64,000 nucleotides of DNA, taken from positions 100,379 to 164,378 of the forward strand of contig CAUYUJ010016487.1 in NCBI GenBank assembly GCA_963575745.1, given 5' to 3'. The notes under the pieces are model-generated. The model was not told the DNA's origin. It did not search any database and saw nothing but the letters and a program-made list of their open reading frames with translations. Positions 1 to 11,339 of this stretch are shown here, in pieces. Both the position numbers and the translations under genes were made by a program. The DNA comes from Prorocentrum cordatum. Taxonomy: Eukaryota; Sar; Dinophyceae; Prorocentrales; Prorocentraceae. Each line of letters opens with the position of its first letter. Positions within the stretch are counted from its first letter, which is position 1.

Positions 1-1
1 C

Positions 2-331
2 GTCGAACGCAGCCTTGCAGCCTTCTGGGCCGCCGCTGCCATGGCCTGCCTGGCCCCCATCCATCCACAGGGCCGCCTGCCAGACAGGCGCGCCTCCCTC
101 GCGGAGGAGGAGGAGGCGACTGCGTCTGCCGCGAGAGCGACGGGGCTGTTGGGCGCTGCAGCCCCAGCCGCGAACGCGACGAAGACGGCCGCCGCCGTCC
201 TGGGGGGGGGGCCGCCGCTGCCGCTGCGGCCCTGTAACGGCGGGCGTCGCCACCGCCGCCGCCGCAGGCCCCGCTGTCGTGGCGGGCGCCGCGCCTGCCT
301 TCTTGGCAGGCAGCTGCTGGGGCCTCGAGGT
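2..331 (-). other. Possible partial coding frame, alanine-rich
   Basis: The minus strand is open throughout this interval and runs off the left edge of the window. The predicted peptide is rich in Ala, Pro and Arg and contains a moderately hydrophobic stretch (TAAAVFVAFAAGAAAP). It could be an exon, but GC-rich DNA often gives stop-free frames by chance. I recognise no domain and there is no start or splice evidence. Confidence 0.18.
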
Positions 332-364
332 GGACGCCGCGCGGCCGCGACTCCCCGCGCCGTA

Positions 365-1720
365 TCATCCCTTCATCCCCATCTGCAGCATCCTTATCCT
401 CCTCGCCCTCTCCTCCTCCCCCCCTCCTCCCCCTCCTTCCCCCATCCCCATCCTCCTCCTCCTTGCCCTTCTCCTCCTCCTCCCCTCCTCCCCCCCCCCT
501 CCTCCTCCTCCTCCTCCCCCTCCTCTTCGTCGGTCGTTTTCTGTCGTCGTCGTTCTTTCTGTCGTCAGCTTATTCCTCCTCCCATTCCTCCTCCCACCTC
601 CACTCTCCTCTCCTTCTCCTCCTCCTCCTCCTCCCCCTCCTAGCTCTCTTTCATCTCCTCCTCCTCCTGCTCCTCCTCCGCCTCCCCCTCCTCCTCCTTC
701 TCCTCCTCCTCCTCCTCCTCCTTCTCCTCCTCCTCCTCCTCCTCCTTCTCTTTCTTCCACCTCCCTCTCCTCCCCCGCAGCTCGCCTGGTCATGTCCCAT
801 GGCGCCGGGTCACGCCTGTGTCGGCGAAGCGCCTCGCGGTTGTCCTCTCGGCGGCCCCATCCGCCCCCCCCCGTGCTTGCTGCCTGCGCCCTGCTGTCGT
901 TCGTTTCCCCGTCGTCTCTCTCGTCCCAGGGTGGCAGCGCGTGCCCCCCCCCCCCGCTGCGCAGCGTTGTAGCCCCGCGTCCTCCACCCACTGGTCGGAG
1001 TCGACACCAGCGCGCCAGTTGCCGAAGAGTCCAACCTGCCCTCCTTCTGGGCGCGACTGGTTGAAGGCGCCCATCATCCTCACCACTCTTCCTCCTCCTA
1101 CTTCTCCTTCTCCTCCTCATTCTCCTCCTCCTCCTCATGCTGCCCCTGTCCTCCTCCCCCTGCTGCTGCTGCATCTCCTCCTCCTCATCATCATCCTCCT
1201 CCTCACCTGCATCATCATCTTCATGCTCATCCTTCTCATCCCCCTCCCCCATCCTCCTCCTCCTCCTCCTTCTCCCCCTGCCCCCCCCCCTCCTCCTTTT
1301 CCTCCTCCTCCTCCTCCTGCCCCCTTCCAATTCCCCCCCACGTCGTCGTCCCCCTTCTCATCCGTCGCCTCCTCCCCCTCCTCCCCCCCGCAGCCCCCCC
1401 CCCCCCCAATCTGACATCCTGCTCACCCCCCCCTTCTCGCCCCCTCTCCCGCCCCCCCCCCCCCCCCCCCCCCCCCCCCCCACCATCCCCCCCCCCATCA
1501 TCCTCTCCCCTATTTTCCTCCTCCTCCTCCTTCTCCTCCCCCTCCCCCTCCTCTTCCCCCCCCCCTCCCCCCACCTCCTCTCCGCCCCCCCACCCCCCCC
1601 CCCCCCCCCCCCCCCCCTTCCTCCTCCTCCTTGCCCTTCTCCTCCCTCCCTCCCTCCTCCTCCTCCTCCTCCTCCTCCTCCTCCTCCTCCTCCCCCCCGC
1701 CCACCAATCGCCTGCGTTCC
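365..1720. repeat. Long pyrimidine-rich (TCC)n tract with C-runs
   Basis: About 1.3 kb is dominated by TCC/CTC triplets and long C-runs on the plus strand. Short unique islands occur at 775-1085 and 1320-1430. All long frames here translate to poly-Ser/Pro/Leu on plus or poly-Gly/Arg/Glu on minus, so I treat them as low complexity and not as genes. Homopurine-homopyrimidine DNA of this length can form triplex structures. Confidence 0.9.
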
Positions 1721-3200
1721 TGTCGCTTCGCCCACTTAGCCCCCCGCGCGGGTTCTTCCGGAGGTGGCGGCCTCATCCTGCGTTGCGCTGCGCGCCAATC
1801 AATGCGAGCGCGCATGATGCCCCAGGCCCGGCAGGCGGCGGGGCGGCGGGGGTGCGCAGAGCGCCCATGCTATCTTGTAGTGGATGCCACGGGTCGCGTT
1901 CCATGGGGCGACCATGAGCTCGTCCATCGAGCGGGCGCACCTGGGAACGCCCGCCCCCCCCCCCCCGCCCCCCAGGGCAACAACTCAGCTGCCCTCCTGA
2001 CTTCTTAGTTAGCCCCCCCATTGCAATGGCAACTATTCTCGCGTCTTGGCTGGGCCAGCCTGTCTTGGGCTGTCTTTGGGCCACGAGGCGGGGCTTTCCC
2101 TGGCGTTTCCGGCGATGTTCCTGGCACTGCACGTGTATGTGATGTGTGTGATGTGTGTGGTGTGCATGTCGAGGTAGTATGTGCATGATGTGCGCGTGTG
2201 TTTACACATGTGTCAGTACGCGTATATGCATATGCTTCTGAGTTGTCGCAGGGACCCGCGCGTAACAACATCAGACGAACATATTATGTAAATGCCAACG
2301 TATGTATGTGAATACGTATATGTACACAAATATGTATATGCATGGGTGGTGAACATGTATATGATGCATACACTGCTGCCGCGTGCAAATACTGCATGTA
2401 CTTCAGTCAGATATCAAATATGACTTGATCCTTTCTTCCTGCTCCTGCTCCTCTCTCTTCCTGGCCCCTCCTCCTGCTCCTCCTCCTCATTTAATTGAAT
2501 ATGCGCTTGCCTTGGACAAGCGCATCCCCCTGCCTGTGGATGATGCCCCCCATGGGGCCCGCCCTTTTTTTCTGTGTGTTCACGCATTATAAGCCCCCTG
2601 GGGCCGCGAGGGATATAAGCCCACGCATCATGCATTTCACCGGCGCGGTGTTGCTGAAGCCCGCGGATGGGGAGTGCGAGAAGATGATTCTTCACGCGTC
2701 GTCTTGTTTGCCTTTGAACTCGGTACTGTTTCTTGCCCCTAGCCTTCGGGTATAAAAAGCATGGTAGTCGTCTCATCGTCAGGGGGAGGCCCCTCTCGTC
2801 CCACCACCCCTTTCCTCCTCACTCCAGTGGGGGGAGCAGCAACAGCAGCAGCAGCAGCAGGCGGAGGCCGGCCAGACCACCCTCCACTGAGCCCTGCAGG
2901 CCCGAGACGCCGTCCCACCTCAAGCCTTCCTGTCCGCCCTGCCTGGCCCATCGCGGGAAGGGCACCCGCAGCGGTCGCCGCGGCTGCAGCGCATATTAGC
3001 CCCGCTGTAGCTGTTCCAATAGAACCTCATAGAAGTGAAACTTACCCCCAGCAGGGGGGGCAGGGCGGGGGCGGGATGATGGGCTCCGTCGTCGTCCGTC
3101 CCGCCCCCATCCCATCCCCCTGCCTGGGGAAATTTTCACCTCTGAACCGGCAGAGCTCCGTCTTCTGCATGTGAGCCATGGTGGAGGATGCCCCCCCGCC
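1721..3200. other. Non-coding gap with TG-rich and TATG microsatellites
   Basis: I see no recognisable gene. From about 2130 to 2370 there are (TG)n-like and GTATATG-like tracts that resemble the AT-rich spacers near 59.8-61.4 kb. A short CAG run lies near 2850 and a G-rich patch near 3050-3080. Open frames here lack recognisable motifs. Confidence 0.6.
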
Positions 3201-3269
3201 TGCAGCTACCCCACCAAGCCTCGGGCAGGCTCAGGGGGGCTCGCGCCAGGGGCAGCTTTGTCGGCGCGC

Positions 3270-3575
3270 GCTGCACTGGAGGTGGTGGACGAGGAGATGG
3301 AGGAGGAGGAGGGAGAGGAGGAGGAGGAAGGAGGAGAAGGTTGAAGAGGAGGAGGAGCAGGGGGAGGAAGGAGAGGGAGGGGGATGGGGGAGGAGGCGGA
3401 GGAGAACGGGGAGGAGGAGGACGAGTAGGAGGAGGAGGATGGGGGAGGACGGAGGGAGGAGGGAGAGGAGGAAAAGGGGGAGGAAGGAGAGGAGGAGGAA
3501 AAGGGGGGGAGGGAGGAGGAGGTGGAGGAAGAAGTGGAGGAGGTCGAGGATGGGGGGGTAGAAGGAAGAAGAGGA
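3270..3575. repeat. Purine-rich (GGA)n microsatellite
   Basis: An imperfect GGA/GAG tract of about 300 bp on the plus strand. The frames through it encode only Arg/Gly/Glu or, on minus, Pro/Ser/Leu. Confidence 0.9.
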
Positions 3576-3639
3576 GCACTGTTCGGATCGCGATGCAGAG
3601 CAAAAAAAACAAATAATGAGGAACACGATCCGGTGATCA

Positions 3640-4030
3640 CGATGCTGTGGTGATGATGGCGATGGTGACGAAAAGAAGGCGATGCGGAAAGCAACGGCGG
3701 CCTGTCATGGTGGGGGCAACAGCGGTTGCAATAATGCTGATGCCGACGCAGCAAAGGATTATTAATCATTATGCGGCAGTGGCGATGAGGAAGAAGCAGG
3801 GGGGAGGAAGGGGGAGGAGGAGGGGGGAGAGCGACGAGAGGTGGATGATTCTTGTGATGATGATGGCGACGATAGCGATGAGCGGGGAGGGTGATGGCGA
3901 TGGCGATGGCGATGGGCGCGACGACGATGGCGGTGACCAGGGGGAGGGGGAGGAGGAGGCGAGGAGGAGTCGGAGGAGTGGGAGGAGGAGGAGGCTGAGG
4001 AGGAGGGCGGTTGTGGGCGAGGAGCCCATG
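3640..4030. repeat. GATGGC/GGA-type interrupted microsatellite
   Basis: Purine-rich DNA with many GAT, GGC and GGA triplets, for example GATGGCGATGGC near 3895-3915. No coding signal beyond low complexity. Confidence 0.75.
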
Positions 4031-4329
4031 AATGTCGGAGTCTCTGCGAAGGTCGCGGCGGAGGGCGAGGGCTCCATGGATGGGCCAGGGCCCCATGGTC
4101 CAGGACGACCTGATGGGTTGCTTGGTATGTGGCGATGCCTGCTGTGGCGAGGGCCCTATGGACGGACGTGCCGTATGCTCGTGGGCTTGCCACCCACATA
4201 GTAGCCCCCCCCTGGCGTCGTCGACCCCCCCCCTTCGCAAATATTATAGCCCCCAACGAGATGCCCCCCCTTTCCGCCGCCGCCGCTGCACCCCTTACGC
4301 CCGCTGCTGCTGCTGCTGGTTGCATCTAG

Positions 4330-4338
4330 TGGCTCAAG
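4330..4338 (+). promoter_or_regulatory. Possible truncated spliced-leader relic
   Basis: TGGCTCAAG equals the last nine bases of the dinoflagellate spliced leader, and the last twelve positions match at ten. It lies about 60 bp upstream of the ATG of the WWE-like ORF and in the same orientation. If it is not chance, that ORF may be a retroposed cDNA that kept a shortened leader. A nine-base match is weak evidence in 64 kb. Confidence 0.25.
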
Positions 4339-4398
4339 CTGCTGGCCTGACGCACGCCAGGCGCTAACATACTGGGCGCTACAACTAGGCGCTAAACG

Positions 4399-4752
4399 AT
4401 GTGCTGGGCGGGCTGCTGCCGCTGGAACTGCTGGTGGGGGGCTAATAATGCGAAGCGCATCAGCAACGACGAGGCTACTGCCATCACTTGGCAGTTCGCT
4501 GAAAGCCGCTGGGGCTGTGAGGATTCCTGGGTGGATGGCGCTTGGGTGGATTTCTGGGGCCACCACTCCAAGGCTACTGAGGCCGCCTACCAGTCCGGAG
4601 CTAAGTGGTTTCAGTTTCAGACCGACTACTACTTCGACCACGACGTCACCGTGGTTTTCGGCACAGGGGGCTACGACGGCGACGAGCATTACCAGTACTC
4701 TAGTAATGGGACCTACCGGCGCGTGCGCAGGGTGAAGATCCTCATGCAGTGA
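4399..4752 (+). CDS. WWE-like domain protein (117 aa)
   Basis: The product is a small protein whose centre resembles a WWE domain, a fold that binds ADP-ribose units and occurs in PARP and ubiquitin-ligase proteins. Residues about 30-110 show a Trp-rich first strand (WQFAESRWGCEDSW), a W-VDFWG turn, an alpha-helical ATEAAYQSGAKW segment, a VTVVF strand and a terminal GTYRRVRRV. This order of Trp pair, -AYxxG-, central strand and final -R-VRR- is typical of the family. The ATG at 4399 has an in-frame TAA two codons upstream, so the frame cannot extend further. The Cys/Trp-rich N-terminus is unlike known WWE proteins. It could be a stand-alone gene, a terminal exon or a retroposed fragment. No neighbour suggests a pathway. 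Confidence 0.5.
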   Translation: MCWAGCCRWNCWWGANNAKRISNDEATAITWQFAESRWGCEDSWVDGAWVDFWGHHSKATEAAYQSGAKWFQFQTDYYFDHDVTVVFGTGGYDGDEHYQYSSNGTYRRVRRVKILMQ

Positions 4753-5225
4753 GTGAGGAGCGGGGCTACTAGGTACGTAGTAAGTCGCCAGCAGCAGCGC
4801 GGGGCTAGGATATGATGAGGAGGCGGGGCTAGATGAGGACGCAGTGCAGCAGCCCAGACAGAGCCCATGACAGACCTGGTTAGATGTCGAGAAGAAAAAA
4901 GAAGAGCGGAAGATATGGGAAGGAGGGAGAAGAAGGGGGTGTCGGGATGATGGTGGCGGTGATGATGACGATGACGACGAAGACGACGATGGCGAGGGGG
5001 GCGATGGGACTGCGTGAGGGAGAGAGCGAGTGTGGGCACCCATGGGCGAGGTGGAGGAGGAGGAGGGCCTAGGAGGGCGAGGGCGACTCTAGGGCGAGGA
5101 GGGCCTAGCTAGGAGGGCCCATGGGCGAGGTGGAGGAGGGCCTGGAGGAGGGCCTGGAGGAGGGCCTAGGAGGGCAGTACCACCTCTGGCGAGGACGACG
5201 CGCGAGGATTTTATTATCAGTTATG
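4753..5225. repeat. Non-coding, GAGGGCCTAGG short tandem repeats
   Basis: Between the WWE-like ORF and the retroelement relic the plus strand is purine-rich. From about 5050 to 5185 it carries repeated GAGGAGGGCCT and GAGGGCGAGG units. No gene seen. Confidence 0.6.
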
Positions 5226-5229
5226 AACC

Positions 5230-7572
5230 TTAATTCCTGGGTGCCAGATGCTGGTGGGCTAGGTGCCAGATAGCGCGGTTAGACAATCTGCTCCACTCCA
5301 AGAAGGCCTGACCGCTGGCCCACGAGTTGGCATTTGCCGGCGCTATCAAGAGCTGGTCGGGCGCCTTGTCAGCAGCGATGCGCTGCTGACCGCCTGCGCT
5401 AGGGGCAGGGGGAACTCCTGCACCTCGAGCTGCGCTGGCCCTCGGCCCACCGACGGAAGGTCGACGAGCACGAGTCTCCAGCCCACCTCGCCGAGACCCA
5501 GCTCCGCCGCAGACCTGGGACCCCTGCTTCCCCGCGCCCTCCTCCGAAGCGGACGCGGCCCTGCTAGGCCTGCCTCTCGCGCTCGCCCCCCCGACGGTGA
5601 CCCGGCAGGCGCCGCGGCAGCGGCCCCGCGGGCGGCGCCAGCAGCGCGCCTGCCAGGCACCGAGCCGAACTCCTCCTCCGCCTCGGTCATGTAGCGCCCG
5701 GGCCGCGACACCTGCCCCTCCCACTCCTGCGCGTCAGACTGGGCCAGTCTGCGCGCGTCGGCGTGGTAGCTGGCACGAATGCGCCGCCGTGCGGCCCACG
5801 CCTCCTCGCAGAAGTCTTGCGCCATCCTGAGTCTGACCACGCCCATGTTGTCGATGCATACCATCCGAGCAGCCTCGGAGACGAGTGGCGCCCAGGTGCC
5901 GTGCGTCAGCAGGTCGGCCACGCAGGACACGCACAAGCGCAGCCAGTGCGCTCTATCACCAGCTTCGTCGAGCACAGAGACGTCCTGGAGCCAGAACGTG
6001 GTGTAGCCCCTCAAACTCCTCTCGAACGTCATGCGCGCCGACGCGGCCGCTCGCCTCGCAGGGGCCTGGCCCTTGGCCTCCGCGATGCCTCCAGCAACTT
6101 CGCGGCCCGCAGCAGCTCCTTGAGAACTAGGCCTGCCTTCATGGTCCGGGGGCTCGAGTGAACCCAAGCCCTGCGTGGGTTTCGTCCGCGCACGGGCCTC
6201 CAGCTCCTCTGGGACAGCGAGCGCGCCGCTCGACGCGGACGCCGAAGTACACGACCCCACCTGTGGCCTTCTAGTGCCATTGCCCTCTTCGTTGGCTCTC
6301 CTAGCCTGAGGGGTGGCAACCATGAGTGCTCCGCGTCTCTCCATGTCAGAGAAGAAGCACCTGTCTGGGCGGCTTGCAGGGATATAGCACCCCAGCTCCG
6401 GCCACTCCAAGTCGCGCGCGCTGGGCCCCCAGAACTTCCCGAGGTCCGCCAATCCTTGGCGCAGGCTTTCGTGTCCATGGTCAAATGCGCTGCCGCGTTG
6501 CTGCCAGTGCTTGTGCATCCAGGAACTTGGGGGCCACCCGCTTGGGCTTGTCGACGTCCTCAGGCTTGTCCAGATCGAAGGCTGGACGGGGGCCTCCCAG
6601 CTTCTCCACCTCAGCGGCCACCTGGTCGGCAAAGTCCTTGTCGACCTCGAAGTCGGGCACCTCCACTTCCATGCCTCCGCTGGCTGCGCCAGCGTCTGCA
6701 GGGGCCCTGGGGCCGGCAGCAGCAAGAGCACCACCAGTGCCGGGGGCTTCCTTGGCTGCAGCTGCAGCTCGTTCTGCGACCAGGAACTTCTCCTCGGTCT
6801 TGGCGGCGACGGCACGGGCGTCCGCGAGGCTCGCCTTGCCATCCCGTATGTCCTCGTTATGGCCGAGGGCGTCGAGGACCGGCGCCAGCTGGTCAAGGAG
6901 AGCGACCGTGTCCCCCTTGGTGCCCATGGCGGCCTCTGCAGACTTGGTCTTCTCGATCGCCTCCAGCTCCGCCAACTTGGCCTCGTGCTCGCGGGGCTGC
7001 CGCAGCTCCGCGTCGTAGGCCTCTTGCTCCTGGGCTCGCTCCGCCACGCGTACCTTGGCCTTTTTCAACCTGCTTGCTCTTGTCCGACTTCCTCTGGGGC
7101 ACCTGGGCCAGCGGGTTCGAGGCGATGTCGGCCACCTCCTGCGTGGGCGGAGCTGGCGCCACTACGGAGAGCTGGCCTTCGGCGAGGTCGCCCTTGCCAG
7201 CAGCCACCAGCGCCTCGCTGGTGGCTTCCAGCAGCTCGGCGACGCTGAGGTCCACGACGGCCTTCGCCTCGCTGCCGTTGCCTCCAGCTCACTTGCAACC
7301 GAAGTGGGACGACCAGTTCTTGGCTTTGTCCCACTGGGCTCCGCGAACTTGACCCTTCGGCTTGGCCTTGGCCTTACCTTGGGGCTTGGCGGCTCCTGCG
7401 GCGCCTCCTCCTCCATTGCGCCACGGCGCAGCTCCGAGGCTGAGGAGTTGGCAGGACTTGAGGGCGGCCAGAAAGCTGGGCGGCGCCTTGGCCCCACACG
7501 CTCTGCACTCCGCCCTGCTGATGTAGTTCGGGCAACCTCCGCATTTGCCTGTGCATTCCTACTGTACTGTCG
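5230..7572 (-). pseudogene. Decayed ORF1-like region of a retroelement
   Basis: Read on the minus strand, a coding-like product continues across at least three frames. It begins near 7570 with a Cys motif (CGGCPNYISRAECRACG) like a RanBP2-type zinc finger, the module that also starts ORF1 of the LINE at 45180. An Ala/Glu-rich segment follows (about 7255-7060 in one frame, 7068-6481 in the next), then a 500-aa stretch at 6896-5346, then a tail in another frame ending with TAA at 5230. Each switch preserves protein-like composition, so I infer frameshifts in an old gene. RanBP2-type fingers are common near the N-terminus of dinoflagellate retroelement proteins. No endonuclease or RT motif is visible, so only the upstream ORF is represented. 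An alternative is a multi-exon host gene. Confidence 0.5.
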
Positions 7573-7599
7573 TTGATGTTCGGACCCCAGGCGCATCGC

Positions 7600-8784
7600 G
7601 GCGCGATGCTATGGGCCAGCCGAACTCGTCTCCGTGTCAATTGGCTCGCAAACACGAGCCGCTCTGAAGCGCGCGCTTGCAAGCTCAAGGCCAATGCCTG
7701 AGCCAAAACGGCTTCGCTCCTCGTCAAGAGAATCAAATGAGGGCCAATCGAGACGAACGAGGGGTGTGGCGACCCCAATCCCCGACGTTGGGGGGCTTTC
7801 GACTGGACTAAGATTTTTGGCCCAACTCTGGGATATACAATTGGGGGGCGTCCATCCTCGATAAACGTGCGTTCGAGTAGCCCCGAGAAGGCGCAACCCC
7901 GGCTTTCACACCTTGTCTAAGCGACATGATTTTCTGGAGGGAACTCGAAGATTGACAAACAACATCGCGTCCGCGTCGAAACAAAACAAAAAACTTGTGA
8001 GGATGGACCCAGGAGTGGTCCGGGGGGCGATGTTGAACGACGTTGGGCCGAGCGGGAGAGCCGACGTCGTCTCAGCTGGCCCTCTCCTCTGAGAGAATGG
8101 AGGCCCAAGCTGCGAGGCGGGGATCCATCAACATCCACTGCCTGGGAACCAACGCCCTGGTGCCCCAGCGGGCGGTGGACATGTACATATTTTGGCCCCC
8201 AGGGGGCCAAAGATATCCATATCCACCGCCTGTGGAGGTCCGCAAGAACGATCCCCCAGGCAGTGGTTTTGGAGACATCCACGCCTCTGAAAAATGTTTG
8301 GCGGTTTTTGACCCCGATGCTGGCCGCCACAGCCGTCTTTGCAAGGAGAGCAGCGGTCCGCCCAGCAGGACTCGGGCGGGACGGCGCGCCATGACACTCC
8401 ACCCTGTGATACCGAGCTGCCGGTCGGTCGCAAGAAGTGGATCGACGCATGAAGTAGGAAGGCGCTGGAAGTGCATAAGGCTTACGCCCGCCCCCTGAAG
8501 ACGAAGGGCAAAGGAAAACCACTCGATCCTTGAAGTTGGTTGGCATCGCGAGCGGGCCGCCAGACTTCGGCCACTCGACAGATCGGCACAGCACGGCGCA
8601 ACCCGCCGTGGAGGTGGCCAAGGGGATATTAAGCTGGATGGAGACAATCGGTGTAGACGGGGTATGTTAGGCAAAATCCGGTCAAAATCGGGCCATGGAC
8701 TCCTCCTGGGGCCTATGTGGGGCAGATCCATTTCTGACGGTCCCGGGGCCCGAAATCGACTCCTGGAAACATAGGAATTAGCCT
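7600..8784. other. Gap with no recognised gene
   Basis: Open frames exist on both strands (for example 8043-8498 plus) but carry no motif I know. The one structural feature is a strong palindrome at 8171-8230, listed separately. The last 150 bases lead into the 77-bp satellite. Confidence 0.5.
8171..8230. repeat. 60-bp imperfect palindrome
   Basis: The centre TTGGCCCCC-A-GGGGGCCAA is a perfect inverted repeat with 9-bp arms. The outer parts GGCGGTGGA and TCCACCGCC also pair, so the whole 60 bp can fold back on itself. Confidence 0.75.
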
Positions 8785-9996
8785 GACGAAGGACCCAACC
8801 ATATGCAGTTGTGAATACCGCAGTTGTAGGTATCGTCTTCGGCGGAGCCCCTTATAGGGCCACGAAAACGCTGTTCTGGGCAGGGGAGACGCATGCGGAC
8901 TACGACACTGGGACCTTCGGTGGAGCTCCAGACGGGGCCACAACGCGCTGTACTGGGCGTGGGAGACGCATGCGGGCTTCGCCACTGGGACCTTCGGTGG
9001 AGCTCCCTTTGGGGCCACGAAACGCTGTACTAGGTGGTGGAAATGCATGCGGGCTGCGCCACCGGGACCATCGGTGGAGCTCCCTACGGGGCCACGAAAC
9101 GTTGTACTGGGGGGGGAGACGCATGCGGGCTGCGCCACTGGGACCTTAGGTGGAGCTCCCCATGGGGCCACGGAACGCTGTACTGGGTGGGGGAGACGCA
9201 TGCGGGCTGCGAAACTGGGACCTTCGGTGGAGTTCCGAATGGGCCCCGAAACGCTGTACTGAATGGGGGAGACGCATGCGGGCTGCGCCAATGGAACATT
9301 CGGTGGAGATCCCTACGGGGTCACGAAACGCTGTTCTGGGTGCAGGAGACGCACGCGGGCTGCGCCACCGGGACCGTCGGTGGGGCTCTCTGTGTGGCCA
9401 CGAAATGCTGTACTTGGTGGGGGAGACGCAAGCGGGCTGCGCCACTGGGACCTTCGATGGAGCTCCCTGCGGGGTCACGAAACATTGGGTTGGGTAGGGA
9501 AAACGCATGCGGGCTGCGCCACTGGAACCGTGCAGCTCCCTATAGGGCCACGACGCGCTGTGCTGGGTGTGGGAGACGCATGCGGGCTGCGTCACTGGGA
9601 CCTTCGGTGGAGCTCCGTATGGGGCCACGAAACGCTGTGCTGGATAGGGGAGACGCATGCGGGCTGCGCACGCTGTACTGGGTGTGGGAGTCGCATGCGG
9701 GCTTCGCCACTGGGACCCTCGGTGGAGCTCCCTGTGGGGCCACGAAACGCTGTACCGGGTGAAAGAGACGCATGCGGGCTGCGCCACCAGGACCATCGGT
9801 GGAGCTCCAGACGGGGCCACGAAAGGTTGTACTGGGTGGGGGAGACGCATGCGGGCTGCGCCTCTGGGACCGTCGGTGGAGCTCCCCATGGGACCACGAC
9901 ACGCTGTACTGGGTGTGGGAGACGCATGCGGGCTGCGCCACTGGGACCTTCGGTGGAGCTCCCTATGGGGCCACGAAGCGCTGTACTAGGCGCTAG
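8785..9996. repeat. 77-bp satellite array, about 15 copies
   Basis: GAGACGCATGCGGGCTGCG recurs at 8886, 8963, 9040 (variant), 9116, 9193, 9269 and so on to 9919, with a spacing of 76-77 bp. A shortened unit lies at 9650-9688. Each unit carries a core GGTGGAGCTCC-x-ATGGGGCCACGAAACG. Because 77 is not a multiple of three, the reading frame rotates between copies, so the long frames across the array are not genes. The stretch 8785-8880 before the array is also found at 17826-17900. Confidence 0.95.
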
Positions 9997-10021
9997 GGAG
10001 GAGGGAGGAGGGGGAGGAGGA

Positions 10022-10080
10022 GAGGAGACGCGGGGCGCTGTCTCTTCAAAACGAGGACCCAACACCTCAGGATGGCTGGG
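10022..10080. repeat. Downstream tail shared with the second satellite
   Basis: The block starting AGGAGACGCGGGGC and containing TCTCTTCAAAACGAGGAC, then CAGGATGG-TGGG, recurs almost unchanged at 20003-20060. There it again lies just after a satellite with the same core. A GGA-rich stretch precedes it both times. Confidence 0.85.
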
Positions 10081-10733
10081 GAAGAACAGAAATCCTCGAA
10101 CCCAGAACCTCGCACCTCGGCCTCCCCCTGCTGCTCGCCAGAACCAGTGCTGGGTGGGCCTCCTCAGACCCCCTGCCGGCTCCAGACCCAGCTATCTGAA
10201 ATGGGGGGCGCGATGGGGGTGTTCCAAAGCACCAGCATGCCAAGGGAAGGACTTTGCCCATGAACGGCTCCGCTTCCGGAGGGGAGGGTGGAGGCAGAGC
10301 CGAGCCCCGCGCGCCTCCGCCCGTGCTCCTCGCCCCGGCGCCCAGGCGCGCCGCGCGCGCACATATCTCGCCCATCGTGCCGCGCCCGGCCCCGCGCCCG
10401 CGGCGCGGCGCGGCTGGGCCAACGTCGCGCGCGAGGGGCGGCGAGCGAGGGCGAACTGGCCCCCCAGCCGCGGGTTGTGCAGGAGCGGCCCGCGCTCAAG
10501 GGGCGGGGAAGGACAAGACGACGAAGGCGCTGTGGGTGTCGGTGCGGATGGTTGGACCCCGAGGGGGGCTCCTGGTCGAGCGGGCACCCCGATCCGACAA
10601 CATGCACCTACTGCCCCCCACGCAAAACCCCACACAGGGGTTGCACGGGTATGGGTGCTAGACGCCAGCTCATGACGGAATGCCTTCCAGCGGCTGCGGC
10701 TCGCCGAGATCGTTACGGGGGAGGCGGGGCGGA
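10081..10733. other. GC-rich gap, no recognised gene
   Basis: Very GC-rich DNA with overlapping stop-free frames on both strands that are Arg/Pro/Ala-rich. No domain, repeat or RNA signature recognised. Confidence 0.5.
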
Positions 10734-11022
10734 TCGTCCCGAACGGCTGCCAAAGGCCCGAGTTATGACCCCCAAACCATCAGGGGACCGCCTCAGGGGG
10801 GGGAAACATCGAGCTGAAATCGGCGATCCATCGCTGACAGATCGGCGACAGGCCACCGATAGTGAATCCACACGCTCATAGGCGGAGTGGGCTATCGTGC
10901 CCCTGTCGGCGATCAGTGTGCGATTGGGGCCGATGCGTCCACCCCTGATCCCATCCCCCCTAATGTTGACTGACTTCCATTTTCTGATCATAACTCGTCT
11001 CTTCGGCGGCCGTTCGGGACGA
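10734..11022. mobile_element. Inverted-repeat (MITE-like) element
   Basis: The ends are inverted repeats of about 35 bp: 10734-10768, starting TCGTCCCGAACGGC, and 10988-11022, whose reverse complement starts identically and ends GAGTTATGA like the first. About 30 of 35 positions match. No ORF lies inside. The internal 160 bp (10802-10961) occur again at 11831-11990 without obvious inverted ends. This is the structure of a short non-autonomous element; the enzyme that moved it is not in the window. Confidence 0.55.
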
Positions 11023-11339
11023 CCTGGGCACCCTGGGAAAGCCCTCGGCGAGTCCCAAGGCTGGAAAACAGCCGAGAACCAACGAAAACGCCTGAAGACC
11101 TTGAAGACCTAGAACCTCGAACCCCTGCGCCTCTACCTGAGCCTATCCCCCCTCCAAGCCCACCCCCAACGTCGCCCTTGCACGAGAACGGAGGCGATGT
11201 GGTCCCTCCAGGGGGCTCGCTGCCCTTTTTCCAGGGCAGTGCGCGCCTGGCCGGAGGGCGCGCTGGCGAAGCAGGCCGAGGCCGACGGCGGCGGAGCGAG
11301 CGCGGCGGCGAGAGCGGGGACGAACGGGCGAAGCGAGCA

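Noticed and set aside
365-1739. Several overlapping frames of 100-350 codons through the CT-rich region on both strands
   Set aside because: They encode only Pro/Ser/Leu or Gly/Arg/Glu repeats and exist because the microsatellite lacks stop codons. The same holds at 3206-4240, 20495-20992, 36423-37490 and 54303-55540.
2750-2758. GGTATAAAAAG as a TATA box
   Set aside because: Dinoflagellate promoters generally lack a classic TATA box and no supported gene follows.
8043-8498. 151-codon plus frame as a gene
   Set aside because: No motif, overlaps the palindrome at 8171-8230, and an equally long frame exists on minus.
8713-10675. Long frames across the 77-bp array, up to 470 codons, with repeating MRAAPLGPSVEL-like peptides
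   Set aside because: The unit length is not a multiple of three and all frames stay open, so the peptides are a by-product of the repeat.
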